Source: Candidatus Nanohalarchaeota archaeon
GTDB taxonomy: Archaea; EX4484-52; B79-G9
Direction: 5' to 3'
DNA: 38,156 bases
Assembly (NCBI GenBank): GCA_003660865.1
Contig: QMVA01000002.1
Coordinates: 1-38,156, forward strand
Positions 24,086 through 32,098 of this stretch are shown here, one piece after another. Below the pieces are notes generated by a model. That model did not search any database. It was not told where the DNA came from and saw only the letters and a program-made list of their open reading frames with translations. The number at the start of each line of letters is the position of its first letter. The first letter of the stretch is position 1. The position numbers and the translations under genes are program-made.

Positions 24086-24889
24086 TTAAACTGCTTTTGA
24101 GATTATTTTTATGTCTTCTTTGAATGATGTCTGTTTTGGGGGTTCGTTGTCGTCTTCGTTGTCTTCTTCGCGGTTGTACGATGGTTCTTTGTTTTTGTGC
24201 TGCCCTAGTTTTTTGTAGATTATTTCGCTGATTGAGGTGAATTTGTTTTTGTCTATCAGGTATATTAGTATTGATGTTATGAGGATGCTTGAGAATATGT
24301 CCCCGACTACGATGTTTGTGAATGCGGGGTCTGTATGTATTACTGCGAGCATGACTGTGGGGGTGAGGCCTTTTGCGCACATGGCTTCGAGGAAGTGCTC
24401 GTCTTTTTCTTCAAGGTCGTGGTTTATTAGTATTCTTACTACGAGGGCTCTTAATATGTATGCGATGAGGAAGAAGCCCAGACCGTACATTAGGTATTTC
24501 CACTGGCTGAAGTCTATGAGGATGTCGATGAGGTAGTGTGATGCTGTCCCGATGAGGAGGGTTATCAGTATGAAGTTGAAGAGTGATGATGCGAATGAGT
24601 ATTTCATTGTGGAGAAGAGGGCTTTTAGTTTTATGGGGAGTGCGTCGTAGAATTCTACGTATATCTGGCTGAAGGTTATTAGGAATGTTATTTGTTCTGT
24701 GTTTTGTGTGAGGTATTCTGTGATGCCGAGGTCTTTTGCAGTGCTGAGATATGATATTATGGCTCCTGCTGAGATTAGTACGAGTACGTCGGGGATTTTG
24801 GTTTTTCTGAAGTTGTACTGGGCGAGGATGCCTAGTTTATTACGCTGCCTATCATGAATAGGCTTGTTGTTGTGTCCAGTTTGTTTCAC
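24086..24889 (-). CDS. Shortened cation:proton antiporter-like membrane protein
   Basis: 267 residues with about five or six membrane segments. The opening (KIPDVLVLISAGAIISYL) resembles TM1 of CPA/NhaP-KefB antiporters, ITFLITFSQIYVEFYDALPI resembles the following LFxxGLELDL helix, and LRALVVRILI with GLTPTVMLAVI resembles their C-terminal half. The family normally has about 12 spans and 380 or more residues. The central part with the ion-binding Asp motif (SPTDP type) is missing, so transport is doubtful. A charged cytoplasmic tail (NREEDNEDDNEPPKQ) follows. It could be a derived subunit, a regulator, or the product of an internal deletion. Confidence 0.55.
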   Translation of the reverse strand: MKQTGHNNKPIHDRQRNKLGILAQYNFRKTKIPDVLVLISAGAIISYLSTAKDLGITEYLTQNTEQITFLITFSQIYVEFYDALPIKLKALFSTMKYSFASSLFNFILITLLIGTASHYLIDILIDFSQWKYLMYGLGFFLIAYILRALVVRILINHDLEEKDEHFLEAMCAKGLTPTVMLAVIHTDPAFTNIVVGDIFSSILITSILIYLIDKNKFTSISEIIYKKLGQHKNKEPSYNREEDNEDDNEPPKQTSFKEDIKIISKAV

Positions 24890-25023
24890 TTTTGTGTTTT
24901 GTGTTTGTTTTGTATGGTGTGGTTATCATTGTTGTTATCTAAATATGGCTGAGGGGGTTATTATAATTTTTTGTTGGTTGGGTGGTGGTGGGTGGTGTTT
25001 GGAGAAAGGGGTGGTAGTATGAA

Positions 25024-25096
25024 AGCCCGGGGCGAGATTTGAACACGCGATCTCTGCCTTACCAAGGCAACGCTCTACCAGCTGAGCCACCCGGGC
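25024..25096 (-). tRNA. tRNA-Thr (GGT)
   Basis: A 73-nt cloverleaf: acceptor GCCCGGG/CCCGGGC, D arm GCTC/GAGC, anticodon stem TTGCC/GGCAG with loop TT-GGT-AA, T arm GCGTG/CTCGC with TTCAAAT. Position 52-62 is a U-U mismatch in the T stem. There is no intron and CCA is not encoded. Confidence 0.95.
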
Positions 25097-25135
25097 TTTT
25101 TAATATTGATGATGTTTGTAATGTTTAGATAATGT

Positions 25136-25145
25136 TTATAATTGT
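25136..25145 (-). promoter_or_regulatory. TATA box of tRNA-Thr
   Basis: CAATTATAAA on the minus strand predicts transcription start near 25114, about 18 nt before the tRNA. Confidence 0.5.
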
Positions 25146-25282
25146 TTGTGATGTGGTTGTAATTTGTTGTTTGTAATGTTTGAGGTGTTATTTTTTTAAG
25201 TTTAATGAGGGGTTTGAGTTGTGTGCTTGTGTTTGTATCTTTAGTTATCTTTGGTTTTTAGATATCGTTGTCTTTTTTTCTT

Positions 25283-26113
25283 TTAGAGCAGGGCTGTAAC
25301 AATGAATGAGAACATGATTATTATCATGCTGATTTTTATGAATCGTTGGGATTCCATTGCGTGTTTTGTGTTTATGAGGATTCTTAGGCCTGCGTATGCG
25401 AGGATTATGTCTGCTATGCTTATCATGTAGAGGTAGTTTTGGCCTAGTGTGGCTGTGGGTATTATGCTTAGGAATATTGTGATGATAATTAAGGATGCTG
25501 ATATTATTGATGCTGTCTTGTCGCCGTAGTATGTTGCCAGTGTGATTCTTTTGTATTTTATGCTGTTTTGACTGTCGATGCTGTGCATTATTTTTCTTGC
25601 GGCGCTTGTGAGTGCTATCAGACTTGCGAGTATTACTATTAGTTTTATTATTGCTGTGTTTTGCGGGTTTGTGGAGAATCCACCGAAGATGATTACAGAG
25701 CCGTTGAAGTATCCTTGATATATGGCGCATAGGGGTGATTTTTCTTTGTAGTAGCTGTATATTGTCATGATTATTGTGTTGATTATGAGGATGAATGTGC
25801 AGGCAGGGGTTAAGAAATAATGGGATAGTGCGAGGCTTATTGAGAACAGGAGTGTTGCAAGTGCTATTGCTGATTCTTCTGTTATCTGGTCCTGTGCCAG
25901 TGGGCGTTTTAGTTTCCTTGTTTTGTCTTCTTTTATGTCGAAGTAGTCGTTTATTATTGTGAGGGATGTGAGTGAGATTAGGGCGGTGAGGATTGTGATT
26001 GATGCGTGTGTTAGTTGCGGTAGGTCACCAGTTGCGATTATCTGGATTGCAATTATGAGTGTGAGAACTTTTGTCATCGGGTAAATTCTTGCGAAACCAG
26101 TGACTCTTTTCAT
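25283..26113 (-). CDS. UbiA-family prenyltransferase (DGGGP synthase-like)
   Basis: About 276 residues with eight or nine membrane spans. The first Asp motif is complete: INDYFDIKEDKTRKLKRPLA, the NDxxDxxxD Mg2+/prenyl-diphosphate site. ARKIMHS to ITLATYYGDK aligns with the second loop of archaeal digeranylgeranylglyceryl-phosphate synthases (membrane lipid synthesis). However, the second Asp motif (DIEDxEGD) is replaced by SIDSQNSIKY, leaving one Asp. The start is MKRVTGFARIYP at 26113 behind AGGCGA. The longer reading to 26251 overlaps eL40 in another frame and is rejected. It is the last gene of UbiB-AK6-eL40-UbiA. Confidence 0.85.
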   Translation of the reverse strand: MKRVTGFARIYPMTKVLTLIIAIQIIATGDLPQLTHASITILTALISLTSLTIINDYFDIKEDKTRKLKRPLAQDQITEESAIALATLLFSISLALSHYFLTPACTFILIINTIIMTIYSYYKEKSPLCAIYQGYFNGSVIIFGGFSTNPQNTAIIKLIVILASLIALTSAARKIMHSIDSQNSIKYKRITLATYYGDKTASIISASLIIITIFLSIIPTATLGQNYLYMISIADIILAYAGLRILINTKHAMESQRFIKISMIIIMFSFIVTALL

Positions 26114-26133
26114 GTGGTCGCCTGTGAGGGTGA

Positions 26134-26307
26134 TTATTTCGCGCCTGCTTTCATTTGTTTGCTTTTTAGTCTTAGACTTTTTGAGCCGCATTTTCTGCAT
26201 TTGGTTTTTCCGGGTTTGTTTGTTCTTATTTTTGCGTTGCATTTCATGCATACTCTTACGTTTGAGAACATTCTTTGCATTGCTGCTGAATCTTTTGCTT
26301 TTGCCAT
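26134..26307 (-). CDS. rpl40e: Large-subunit ribosomal protein eL40
   Basis: A 57-residue zinc-binding ribosomal protein. VCMKCNAKIRTNKPGKTKCR, with CGSKSLRLKSK after it, gives the four Cys ligands (CxxC...CxxC) of eL40. The start is MAKAKDS at 26307; GGTGA lies six nt upstream, and the in-frame GTG at 26316 is part of that signal. It has 20 nt to the UbiA start on one side and 34 nt to AK6 on the other, so it is within an operon. Confidence 0.92.
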   Translation of the reverse strand: MAKAKDSAAMQRMFSNVRVCMKCNAKIRTNKPGKTKCRKCGSKSLRLKSKQMKAGAK

Positions 26308-26341
26308 TTTTTTCACCTGACTTATTCTTCTAAAGTGTTAT

Positions 26342-26908
26342 TTATCTTTGGTTAGTTTTAAATAGATTGTGTTGGTGTTTTTTTTTTGGGATTATGTATT
26401 TTTCCCAGTTGATTTCGCCTGGTGTGTGTTGTTTTTTTGATTCTTTGTTTTTTATTATGTTTATTATTGTGGCTTTCGTCTGTTGTGGTGTGCTTTTTGT
26501 TGTGTCTATCTCGAATACATTTTTGTTGTTTGCTACTGCTTCTTGTAGGATTATGTCTAATGCTTCTGATTCTATGTTTTCTTCTATCTTTTTTTTGGGC
26601 CATTGCCTTTTTTTGAGGCGGGATCTTAGGGTGTCTGGGTTGGTGCGCAGTATTATTGTCAGGTCGCTTTTGCAGTAGTGGGCCAGGTGGCCTTCTATTA
26701 TTGTGTTGTCCTGTATGTTTTTTGATTCTTTTTTTAATTTTTTTTCGTCTATTATCTGTGCTTTGCGGTATGTATCTTTTCCGATTATGAGGTTTTTGTC
26801 TTTTGCGTAGTTGTTTATGTTGATTAGCCTGTAGTTGAGTTTTTTTGCAAGTGTTTTTGAGGTTTGCGTCTTTCCGGTTCCGGGGGTTCCGCTTATGGTT
26901 ATTTTCAT
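26342..26908 (-). CDS. Adenylate kinase 6 / Fap7-type ATPase
   Basis: 188 residues. Walker A is GTPGTGKT in KITISGTPGTGKTQTSKTL. The NMP-binding EGHLAHYC and the lid region LRSRLKKRQWPKKKIEENI match AK6/Fap7. In eukaryotes and archaea Fap7 binds uS11 and assists the last step of small-subunit rRNA maturation, besides adenylate kinase activity. The C-terminal 60 residues are a basic extension. The start is the ATG at 26908, with AGGATGA in the ribosome-binding position. Upstream in-frame sequence to 27112 runs antiparallel-like through the UbiB gene and is rejected. Confidence 0.88.
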   Translation of the reverse strand: MKITISGTPGTGKTQTSKTLAKKLNYRLININNYAKDKNLIIGKDTYRKAQIIDEKKLKKESKNIQDNTIIEGHLAHYCKSDLTIILRTNPDTLRSRLKKRQWPKKKIEENIESEALDIILQEAVANNKNVFEIDTTKSTPQQTKATIINIIKNKESKKQHTPGEINWEKYIIPKKKHQHNLFKTNQR

Positions 26909-26922
26909 GTGGGTCATCCTGG

Positions 26923-28602
26923 TTATATTTTTTTGAATCTTATTATTGAAATGATAAGTCCAAGTCCAAGTACTGCGCTTATTATAAATCCCAATATTCC
27001 AATAATCGGGAATCCGAATAGTAAGTGTCCTTTGTCTGTTTGCATGATTAGTGATGAGCCAATGATTAGTGAGGATATTATCATTGCGAATGATAGTCTG
27101 TTTCCTATCCATTTAAGGTTGTTTGAGAATGTGTCGAGGTTTTTGTGTTCGAATTCTATGTTGATTTTACCTATTGCCAGTCTGTTTATGATTTCTTTCA
27201 GGCTTTTCGGAAGCGTTTTTGCAAGGTGTTCATATTCAAAGGCGTTGTCTTTGATGGATTTTGCTAAGTTTAGCGGACTTATTTTTCTTCTGATTACCTG
27301 CTTTGTATATGGTTTGTATTCTTCAGCGATGTTGAAGTCAGGATCGAGTGTTGTTCCTATACTTTCGATCATGATAATTGCCCGGCTTAGGAGGACAATC
27401 TCGCGAGGTAAAGTTACTTTGTGTTTGACTAGTAGTTTCATTAGTTTGTTTAGTATTTCTCCGAGTTGTATGTTTTTTAGGTCGTTGTCGTAATACATGT
27501 CCATTATGTCTATGGTGTCATATTTGAATGTTCTGATGTCAATTGTTTCGTTTATCAGGCCCATGTTTGTCAGTTGGTTTATTAGTCCGTTTATGTTGTA
27601 GTTTGTGATGTGGATAAATAGTTGTGCGAGGTCGTTCATGGTGTCTTTGTCTATGTGTCCCATCATTCCGAAGTCAATGAAACAGATGACGTTGTCTTTT
27701 AGGATGAAGATGTTTCCCGGGTGTGGGTCTGCGTGAAAGAAGCCGTGTATTAGTACCTGTTTGAAGATGGATTCAGCTCCACGTTTGGCTATCAGTTTTT
27801 TGTCGAAGCGTTTTCGGGATTTTTTTAAGTCTTTGATTTTGGTGCCGTTTATGTATTCCATTGTTAGAATGCGTTTTGTTGAGTATTTGTCATATACTTT
27901 TGGGGCGGTAATGGTTTCGTCGTCTTTGAACATTTTTCTGAATTTTTTTATGTTGGTTTTTTCCTGCTGGTAGTCTATTTCTTTTCTGATTGAGCGTTCA
28001 AATTCGTCAATGATTTGTGGAATGTTGTAATATTTCCAGTGGGGCATGTGTTTTTCGATTAAGTTTGCGAGGTAGCGCATGATTCTTATGTCTTCTTCTG
28101 TTTGTTTCAGAATGTCTGGTTTTTGTATCTTTATTGCTACTTTGCTGCCGTCTTTTAGGGTTGCTTTGTGGACCTGGCCGATTGATGCTGATGCTAATGA
28201 CTGTTTGTCGAATTCAGAGAAGTAGTAGTTTATGCGATGGCCTAGTTCGTGTTCTATTGTTGACTTTATGATGTCATAGGATACTGTGGGGGTTATGTCC
28301 TGTAGTTTTGAAAATTCTTTTGCATATTCTTCGCCGATTAAGTCTTCTCTTGTGCTTAGTATCTGGCCGAACTTGATGAATGTGGGTCCCAGTTCTTCCA
28401 GGACTAATCTTGCTCTTTCGGGAGTTGTTGCGTCTGGCTCTTCACTGGGTTTGTAGTGGAGGTATCTTTTTGTGAATGGGAGTTTGTCTTTTAGCTTTAT
28501 GTGCTCGATTATGTGGTTGAAGCCATGTTTTGTCGAGATTTTTACGATTTCCCTGATTCTTTGGAGATATTGTTTGTTCTGATATATTGCGGCAGGATTC
28601 AT
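26923..28602 (-). CDS. UbiB/ABC1/AarF atypical kinase-like ATPase
   Basis: 559 residues. Motifs in order: GPTFIKFGQILSTREDLI (the KxGQ helix), ASASIGQVHKA (Ala-rich nucleotide loop), VAIKIQKP (Lys), HADPHPGNIF (catalytic loop) and FIDFGMMG (DFG). Two C-terminal membrane helices end the protein. The family supports quinone and isoprenoid-lipid metabolism; here it leads an operon ending in a UbiA prenyltransferase, so a lipid role is likely. The start is MNPAAIYQN at 28602, because the in-frame GTG three codons earlier lies in the Shine-Dalgarno (GTGA). Confidence 0.94.
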   Translation of the reverse strand: MNPAAIYQNKQYLQRIREIVKISTKHGFNHIIEHIKLKDKLPFTKRYLHYKPSEEPDATTPERARLVLEELGPTFIKFGQILSTREDLIGEEYAKEFSKLQDITPTVSYDIIKSTIEHELGHRINYYFSEFDKQSLASASIGQVHKATLKDGSKVAIKIQKPDILKQTEEDIRIMRYLANLIEKHMPHWKYYNIPQIIDEFERSIRKEIDYQQEKTNIKKFRKMFKDDETITAPKVYDKYSTKRILTMEYINGTKIKDLKKSRKRFDKKLIAKRGAESIFKQVLIHGFFHADPHPGNIFILKDNVICFIDFGMMGHIDKDTMNDLAQLFIHITNYNINGLINQLTNMGLINETIDIRTFKYDTIDIMDMYYDNDLKNIQLGEILNKLMKLLVKHKVTLPREIVLLSRAIIMIESIGTTLDPDFNIAEEYKPYTKQVIRRKISPLNLAKSIKDNAFEYEHLAKTLPKSLKEIINRLAIGKINIEFEHKNLDTFSNNLKWIGNRLSFAMIISSLIIGSSLIMQTDKGHLLFGFPIIGILGFIISAVLGLGLIISIIRFKKI

Positions 28603-28694
28603 ATTTTTCACTGATGGTTGTTTTTATTGCGTTGATGTTTATGATGGTTTTCTATTTATAATGTCTTTGTTTTGTTATTTTATGTTGTTTTGTG

Positions 28695-28886
28695 CTAATT
28701 TGTGAATCCTGATAGCAGGTTTTTTATGTTTTCGCCTATTTGTCCTATGATTGTCAAGATGTTGTTTTCGGTGTCTGTGGTTGTTGTGTACATGAGGGTT
28801 ATGACTGCGAGGGCTGTTGCTAATGCTACTACGATTGTGATTATTATCCATATTGATTGTTCCATTCCTTTTTTTATCTGCTTCAC
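28695..28886 (-). CDS. Small pilin-like membrane peptide
   Basis: 63 residues: a basic leader (MKQIKKG), a hydrophobic segment MEQSIWIIITIVVALATALA, and a short polar tail. A basic leader ending in Gly directly before a hydrophobic helix resembles archaeal type IV pilin-like signals, but the mature part is very short and the Glu is not at the standard position, so this is tentative. Its GTG start overlaps the stop of the transglutaminase gene (GTGA), so the two are translationally coupled. An internal ATG seven codons later is an alternative start. Confidence 0.6.
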   Translation of the reverse strand: MKQIKKGMEQSIWIIITIVVALATALAVITLMYTTTTDTENNILTIIGQIGENIKNLLSGFTN

Positions 28887-31021
28887 CCTGTGATTTTCTG
28901 GATGAGTTGTTTTATGAATGATATAATCTTTTCTATTATGGTTTGTTCTTTTATTGTGATTGTTTCTGTTTTTGTGTATTTGTTGCCTGCGAGGTCTGTG
29001 TAGTTGATTGTTGCTGTGTGGGTTCCTATTGGCAGTTCGAAGTCAAGGGTTGATTTTTTTTTTGGTTCTGTTATTTTTTTTGTGATTTTGTTGAGGGTGA
29101 TTGTTATTTCTTTTGCTGTGTCTTTTTTTGTCTCGATTGCCACGGTTGCTGTGGTTGTGTCATAGTGGTATTTGTGTGTTATTTCTATTTGTGGTTTCTC
29201 GTAGATGCGGATGTTTCTTGTTGTTTTTGAGTCTATGTTTTGGCCTGTGAGGTGGAATGATATTTTTTTGTCGCCGATTGTGGAGGATGATATTGTTGTT
29301 TTTATTGTCTTTTCTTTTTCTATTTTTGTTGAGATGATGTCTTCTTTGTCTTCGAAGGTTTGTGTGAATTTGATTGTCTGTGATGTTGTGCGGTTGTTTT
29401 TGATGTGGGTTGTTACTGGTATTTCCTCGTTTGTTTTTGCGTATCGGGGTGTTTCTATTTTGTTGATGTAGATGTCTTTTGTTTCGCCTACGTTGTATTT
29501 TAGTGTTTTTACCTGGCCGGTTGATGAGTATATTATTATTTCGTGTTTGCCGGGCTGGTCTGGTGTGAATGTGTGTGTGAGTTTATCGGTTTCGCCTGGT
29601 TTTAGTGTGAATGTTTTTTCTATATGTTCGTTTTCATGTATTATGCCGATTGTTATGGGGTTTGTCCCTTGTGTTTTTTCTATGTTTATTTTTATTGTTT
29701 GGGTTTCTGCGAGGGTGAGGTCTTTTTTGTCTATCTTTGCGTCAATTGTGATTTGGTCGGTTTTTCGGGTTGTTAGTGTGTTTATGGTGAGGTTGATTGA
29801 TCTTGTTGTGAGGAGGCGGGAGTTGAGTGTGAGGGGGCATGTGTATTGTGTATTTTTTTTGAGGTTTTCGCTTATTTTTATTTTCCAGTATGCTGTTTTT
29901 TGTTTGTCTGGTTCAAGCATGATGCTTTTTTCTTTTTCGTCTATTTCTACTATTGGTGTGGGGCTGATGCAGGGTTCAAGGTCGAGTTTGATTACTTTGT
30001 ATTCTTTGGGTGTGAATTTCAGGAGTATTATTGCTTCTTCGCCCATTTCGAGTTTGTCTGAGCTTTTTAGTAGTTGGTAGTCTTTTTGTTTTTGTTTTTC
30101 GCTGATGGCGAGTATCTCGATTTCTGTTTCGTCTTCTGCCCAGGTCATTTCGCCGATTTTTGTGCCGTAGGCCTGTATTTCGTTTTTTACGATGTTGTCT
30201 TCTTTGGTGGCGAGCTGGATGTGGGTTGCGTCGAGGTTGCCGACTTCATTCCAGGTGGGGTCGACGGGAATCCATCTGCCGATGTAGACGTCTGCGAAGG
30301 CGTGTTTTTCCCAGCCGTCTTTGCCGTAGGCGTGGCCGGAGATGTAGCGGGTGGGGTAGCCGGATGCGCGCGCGAGGGCTATGAAGAGGCTTGAGAATTC
30401 GTCGCATGTTCCGACTTTGTTTTTTAGTGTCCATAGGGCGTCTTTTGATTCGGTGCCGAGGCTGAGTTTGTATTCGATGTTTTCGTGGACCCATGTGGCT
30501 AGTTTTGCGATGCGTTCGAAGTCGGTTTTGGAGTCTTTTGTGAGTTCTTTTGCGAGTGCTTTTATTTCAGGGGCGGTGCTTTGGATGTTTTTTGCAGGTT
30601 TGAGGTATATTTTGATGTTGTCGGGTATTGTGTAGGTTTCGGGGATGTGGAGGGTGCGGCGCTCTTTGATTGTGACTATGCTTTCTGCACTGTAGGTTAT
30701 TATGTTTCTGGGGTTGTCTTTTTTTATTGTGAGGATGTTGTTTCCGAGTTTGTCTTGCGTGTATTTTTCGGTTGTTGTGAGTTCTTGGTTTGTGTTGTCT
30801 TTTGGGAATGTGAGGTTGATTTTTACCCATTCGAGTTTGCCTTCAGGGATGAGGATTTTGCCGTGCTGGGTTATTTTTACTGTCAGTTCTTCGATGTTTG
30901 CAGGGTCTTTTATTTCCTGGGTGATTGAGAGTGCGGGGTGGCTCAGAAGGAGGAGTGTTATTAGTATTGTTGTTAGTATGGATATGGCTGGTTTTGTTGG
31001 TTTTTTGAGGAAGGGGGGCAT
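28883..31021 (-). CDS. Secreted transglutaminase-like protein
   Basis: 712 residues. A signal peptide (PAISILTTILITLLLLSHPA) precedes an N-terminal beta domain, then a transglutaminase core. The catalytic Cys is in VGTCDEFSSLFIALARASGY, the His in WEKHAFADVYIG and the Asp in WIPVDPTWNE. Long beta-rich repeats follow, then a C-terminal amphipathic helix (KIISFIKQLIQKITG). Such proteins usually act as cysteine proteases or crosslinkers outside the cell; the substrate is unknown. The start is the ATG at 31021, because a TATA box at 31045-31052 lies about 27 nt upstream, implying a leaderless mRNA. The GTG at 31039 is less likely. It is coupled to the pilin-like gene. Confidence 0.88.
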   Translation of the reverse strand: MPPFLKKPTKPAISILTTILITLLLLSHPALSITQEIKDPANIEELTVKITQHGKILIPEGKLEWVKINLTFPKDNTNQELTTTEKYTQDKLGNNILTIKKDNPRNIITYSAESIVTIKERRTLHIPETYTIPDNIKIYLKPAKNIQSTAPEIKALAKELTKDSKTDFERIAKLATWVHENIEYKLSLGTESKDALWTLKNKVGTCDEFSSLFIALARASGYPTRYISGHAYGKDGWEKHAFADVYIGRWIPVDPTWNEVGNLDATHIQLATKEDNIVKNEIQAYGTKIGEMTWAEDETEIEILAISEKQKQKDYQLLKSSDKLEMGEEAIILLKFTPKEYKVIKLDLEPCISPTPIVEIDEKEKSIMLEPDKQKTAYWKIKISENLKKNTQYTCPLTLNSRLLTTRSINLTINTLTTRKTDQITIDAKIDKKDLTLAETQTIKINIEKTQGTNPITIGIIHENEHIEKTFTLKPGETDKLTHTFTPDQPGKHEIIIYSSTGQVKTLKYNVGETKDIYINKIETPRYAKTNEEIPVTTHIKNNRTTSQTIKFTQTFEDKEDIISTKIEKEKTIKTTISSSTIGDKKISFHLTGQNIDSKTTRNIRIYEKPQIEITHKYHYDTTTATVAIETKKDTAKEITITLNKITKKITEPKKKSTLDFELPIGTHTATINYTDLAGNKYTKTETITIKEQTIIEKIISFIKQLIQKITG

Positions 31022-31044
31022 AGAATTTATTGGGCGCACGGGGT

Positions 31045-31052
31045 TAATATAG
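31045..31052 (-). promoter_or_regulatory. TATA box of the transglutaminase gene
   Basis: CTATATTA on the minus strand is centred 27-28 nt before the ATG at 31021. Confidence 0.5.
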
Positions 31053-31112
31053 TTTTTATAGTTTTTGTGGTGTTTTATGTTTTGGTTTTTGTGTCAAGTA
31101 TTTGCGGTTAGT

Positions 31113-31120
31113 TTTATATT
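31113..31120 (+). promoter_or_regulatory. TATA box of rfcS
   Basis: TTTATATT is centred 27-28 nt before the ATG at 31144. GGAGG at 31125-31129 could instead serve the GTG at 31135. Confidence 0.5.
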
Positions 31121-31143
31121 ATTTGGAGGGTATAGTGTTGGTT

Positions 31144-32091
31144 ATGATTGAGATTTGGACTGAGAAGTATCGGCCGAAGACGCTTTCTGAGGTTGTGGGG
31201 CATGAGGCGATTGTTGAGCGCCTGAAGGCTTTTATCAAGGCGAAGTCGGTTCCTAATATGCTTTTTGCAGGTACTGCGGGGGTGGGGAAGACTACTTGCG
31301 CTATTGCGCTTGCGAAGGAGTTGTATGGGGATTCATGGTCGAGGAATTTTATGGAGACTAATGCGTCTGATGAGCGTGGCATCCTGGTGGTTAGGTCGAA
31401 GATTAAGGATTTTGCGCGTATCAAACCGCTTGGGGCGGAGTTTAAGATTATTTTTCTTGATGAGAGTGATGCTTTGACTACTGAGGCGCAGCAGGCGCTT
31501 CGCAGGACTATGGAAAAGTATACGCATTCGACGCGCTTTATTTTGTCGTGCAATTATTCTTCGAAACTTATTGCGCCGATCCAGAGCCGGTGTGCTGTTT
31601 TCAGGTTCGGGCCGGGGAGTGATGAGGCGATTTCGAGATATGTTCGGAGGGTTGCCAAGGCTGAGGGGCTTGATGTTACTAAGGATGGGATGGCTGCGGT
31701 TGTTGCTGTGTCTCTCGGTGATTTCAGGAAGGCTACTAATGTGCTTCAGTCGGTTTCTATTCTTTCGAAGAAGGTTGATGAGAAGTCTGTGTATGAGGTT
31801 GCGGCTACTTTGCATCCAAAGGAGGTCAAGGAGGTGCTTAATCTTGCGCTTAGCGGTAAGTTTCTGGATTCCAGAAAGAGGCTGTATGATTTGATGATCA
31901 ATCGCGGGCTTTCGGGGCTTGATGTGATTCGCGCGATTCATCGTGAGATTCTTTCTGTTGATGTGGATGACAGGTGTAAGGCGCGCCTGATTGATAAGCT
32001 TGGGGAGTATGAGTTTCGGATTGTCGAGGGCGGGCAGGAGGATTTGCAGATTGAGGCTTTTTTGGCGCAGTTGGTTGCGTTGAAGGGTTGA
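31144..32091 (+). CDS. rfcS: Replication factor C small subunit (clamp loader)
   Basis: 315 residues of the AAA+ clamp-loader small subunit, which opens PCNA onto primed DNA. Motifs: WTEKYRPKTLSEVVGHEAIV, Walker A AGTAGVGKTTCA, Walker B IIFLDESDALT (DESD instead of the usual DEAD), sensor 1 FILSCNYSSKLI and the arginine finger SRC in IQSRCAVFRF. A C-terminal oligomerisation domain follows. The large subunit gene is not nearby. The start is chosen as the ATG at 31144 from the TATA spacing; the GTG at 31135, five nt after GGAGG, would add three residues. It ends seven nt from the converging surface-protein gene. Confidence 0.96.
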   Translation: MIEIWTEKYRPKTLSEVVGHEAIVERLKAFIKAKSVPNMLFAGTAGVGKTTCAIALAKELYGDSWSRNFMETNASDERGILVVRSKIKDFARIKPLGAEFKIIFLDESDALTTEAQQALRRTMEKYTHSTRFILSCNYSSKLIAPIQSRCAVFRFGPGSDEAISRYVRRVAKAEGLDVTKDGMAAVVAVSLGDFRKATNVLQSVSILSKKVDEKSVYEVAATLHPKEVKEVLNLALSGKFLDSRKRLYDLMINRGLSGLDVIRAIHREILSVDVDDRCKARLIDKLGEYEFRIVEGGQEDLQIEAFLAQLVALKG

Positions 32092-32098
32092 TTTTTTC

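Noticed and set aside
26909..27112. N-terminal extension of the AK6-like protein
   Set aside because: It lies inside the UbiB coding sequence in another frame. The Walker A motif starts right after the chosen ATG, which has a good ribosome binding site.
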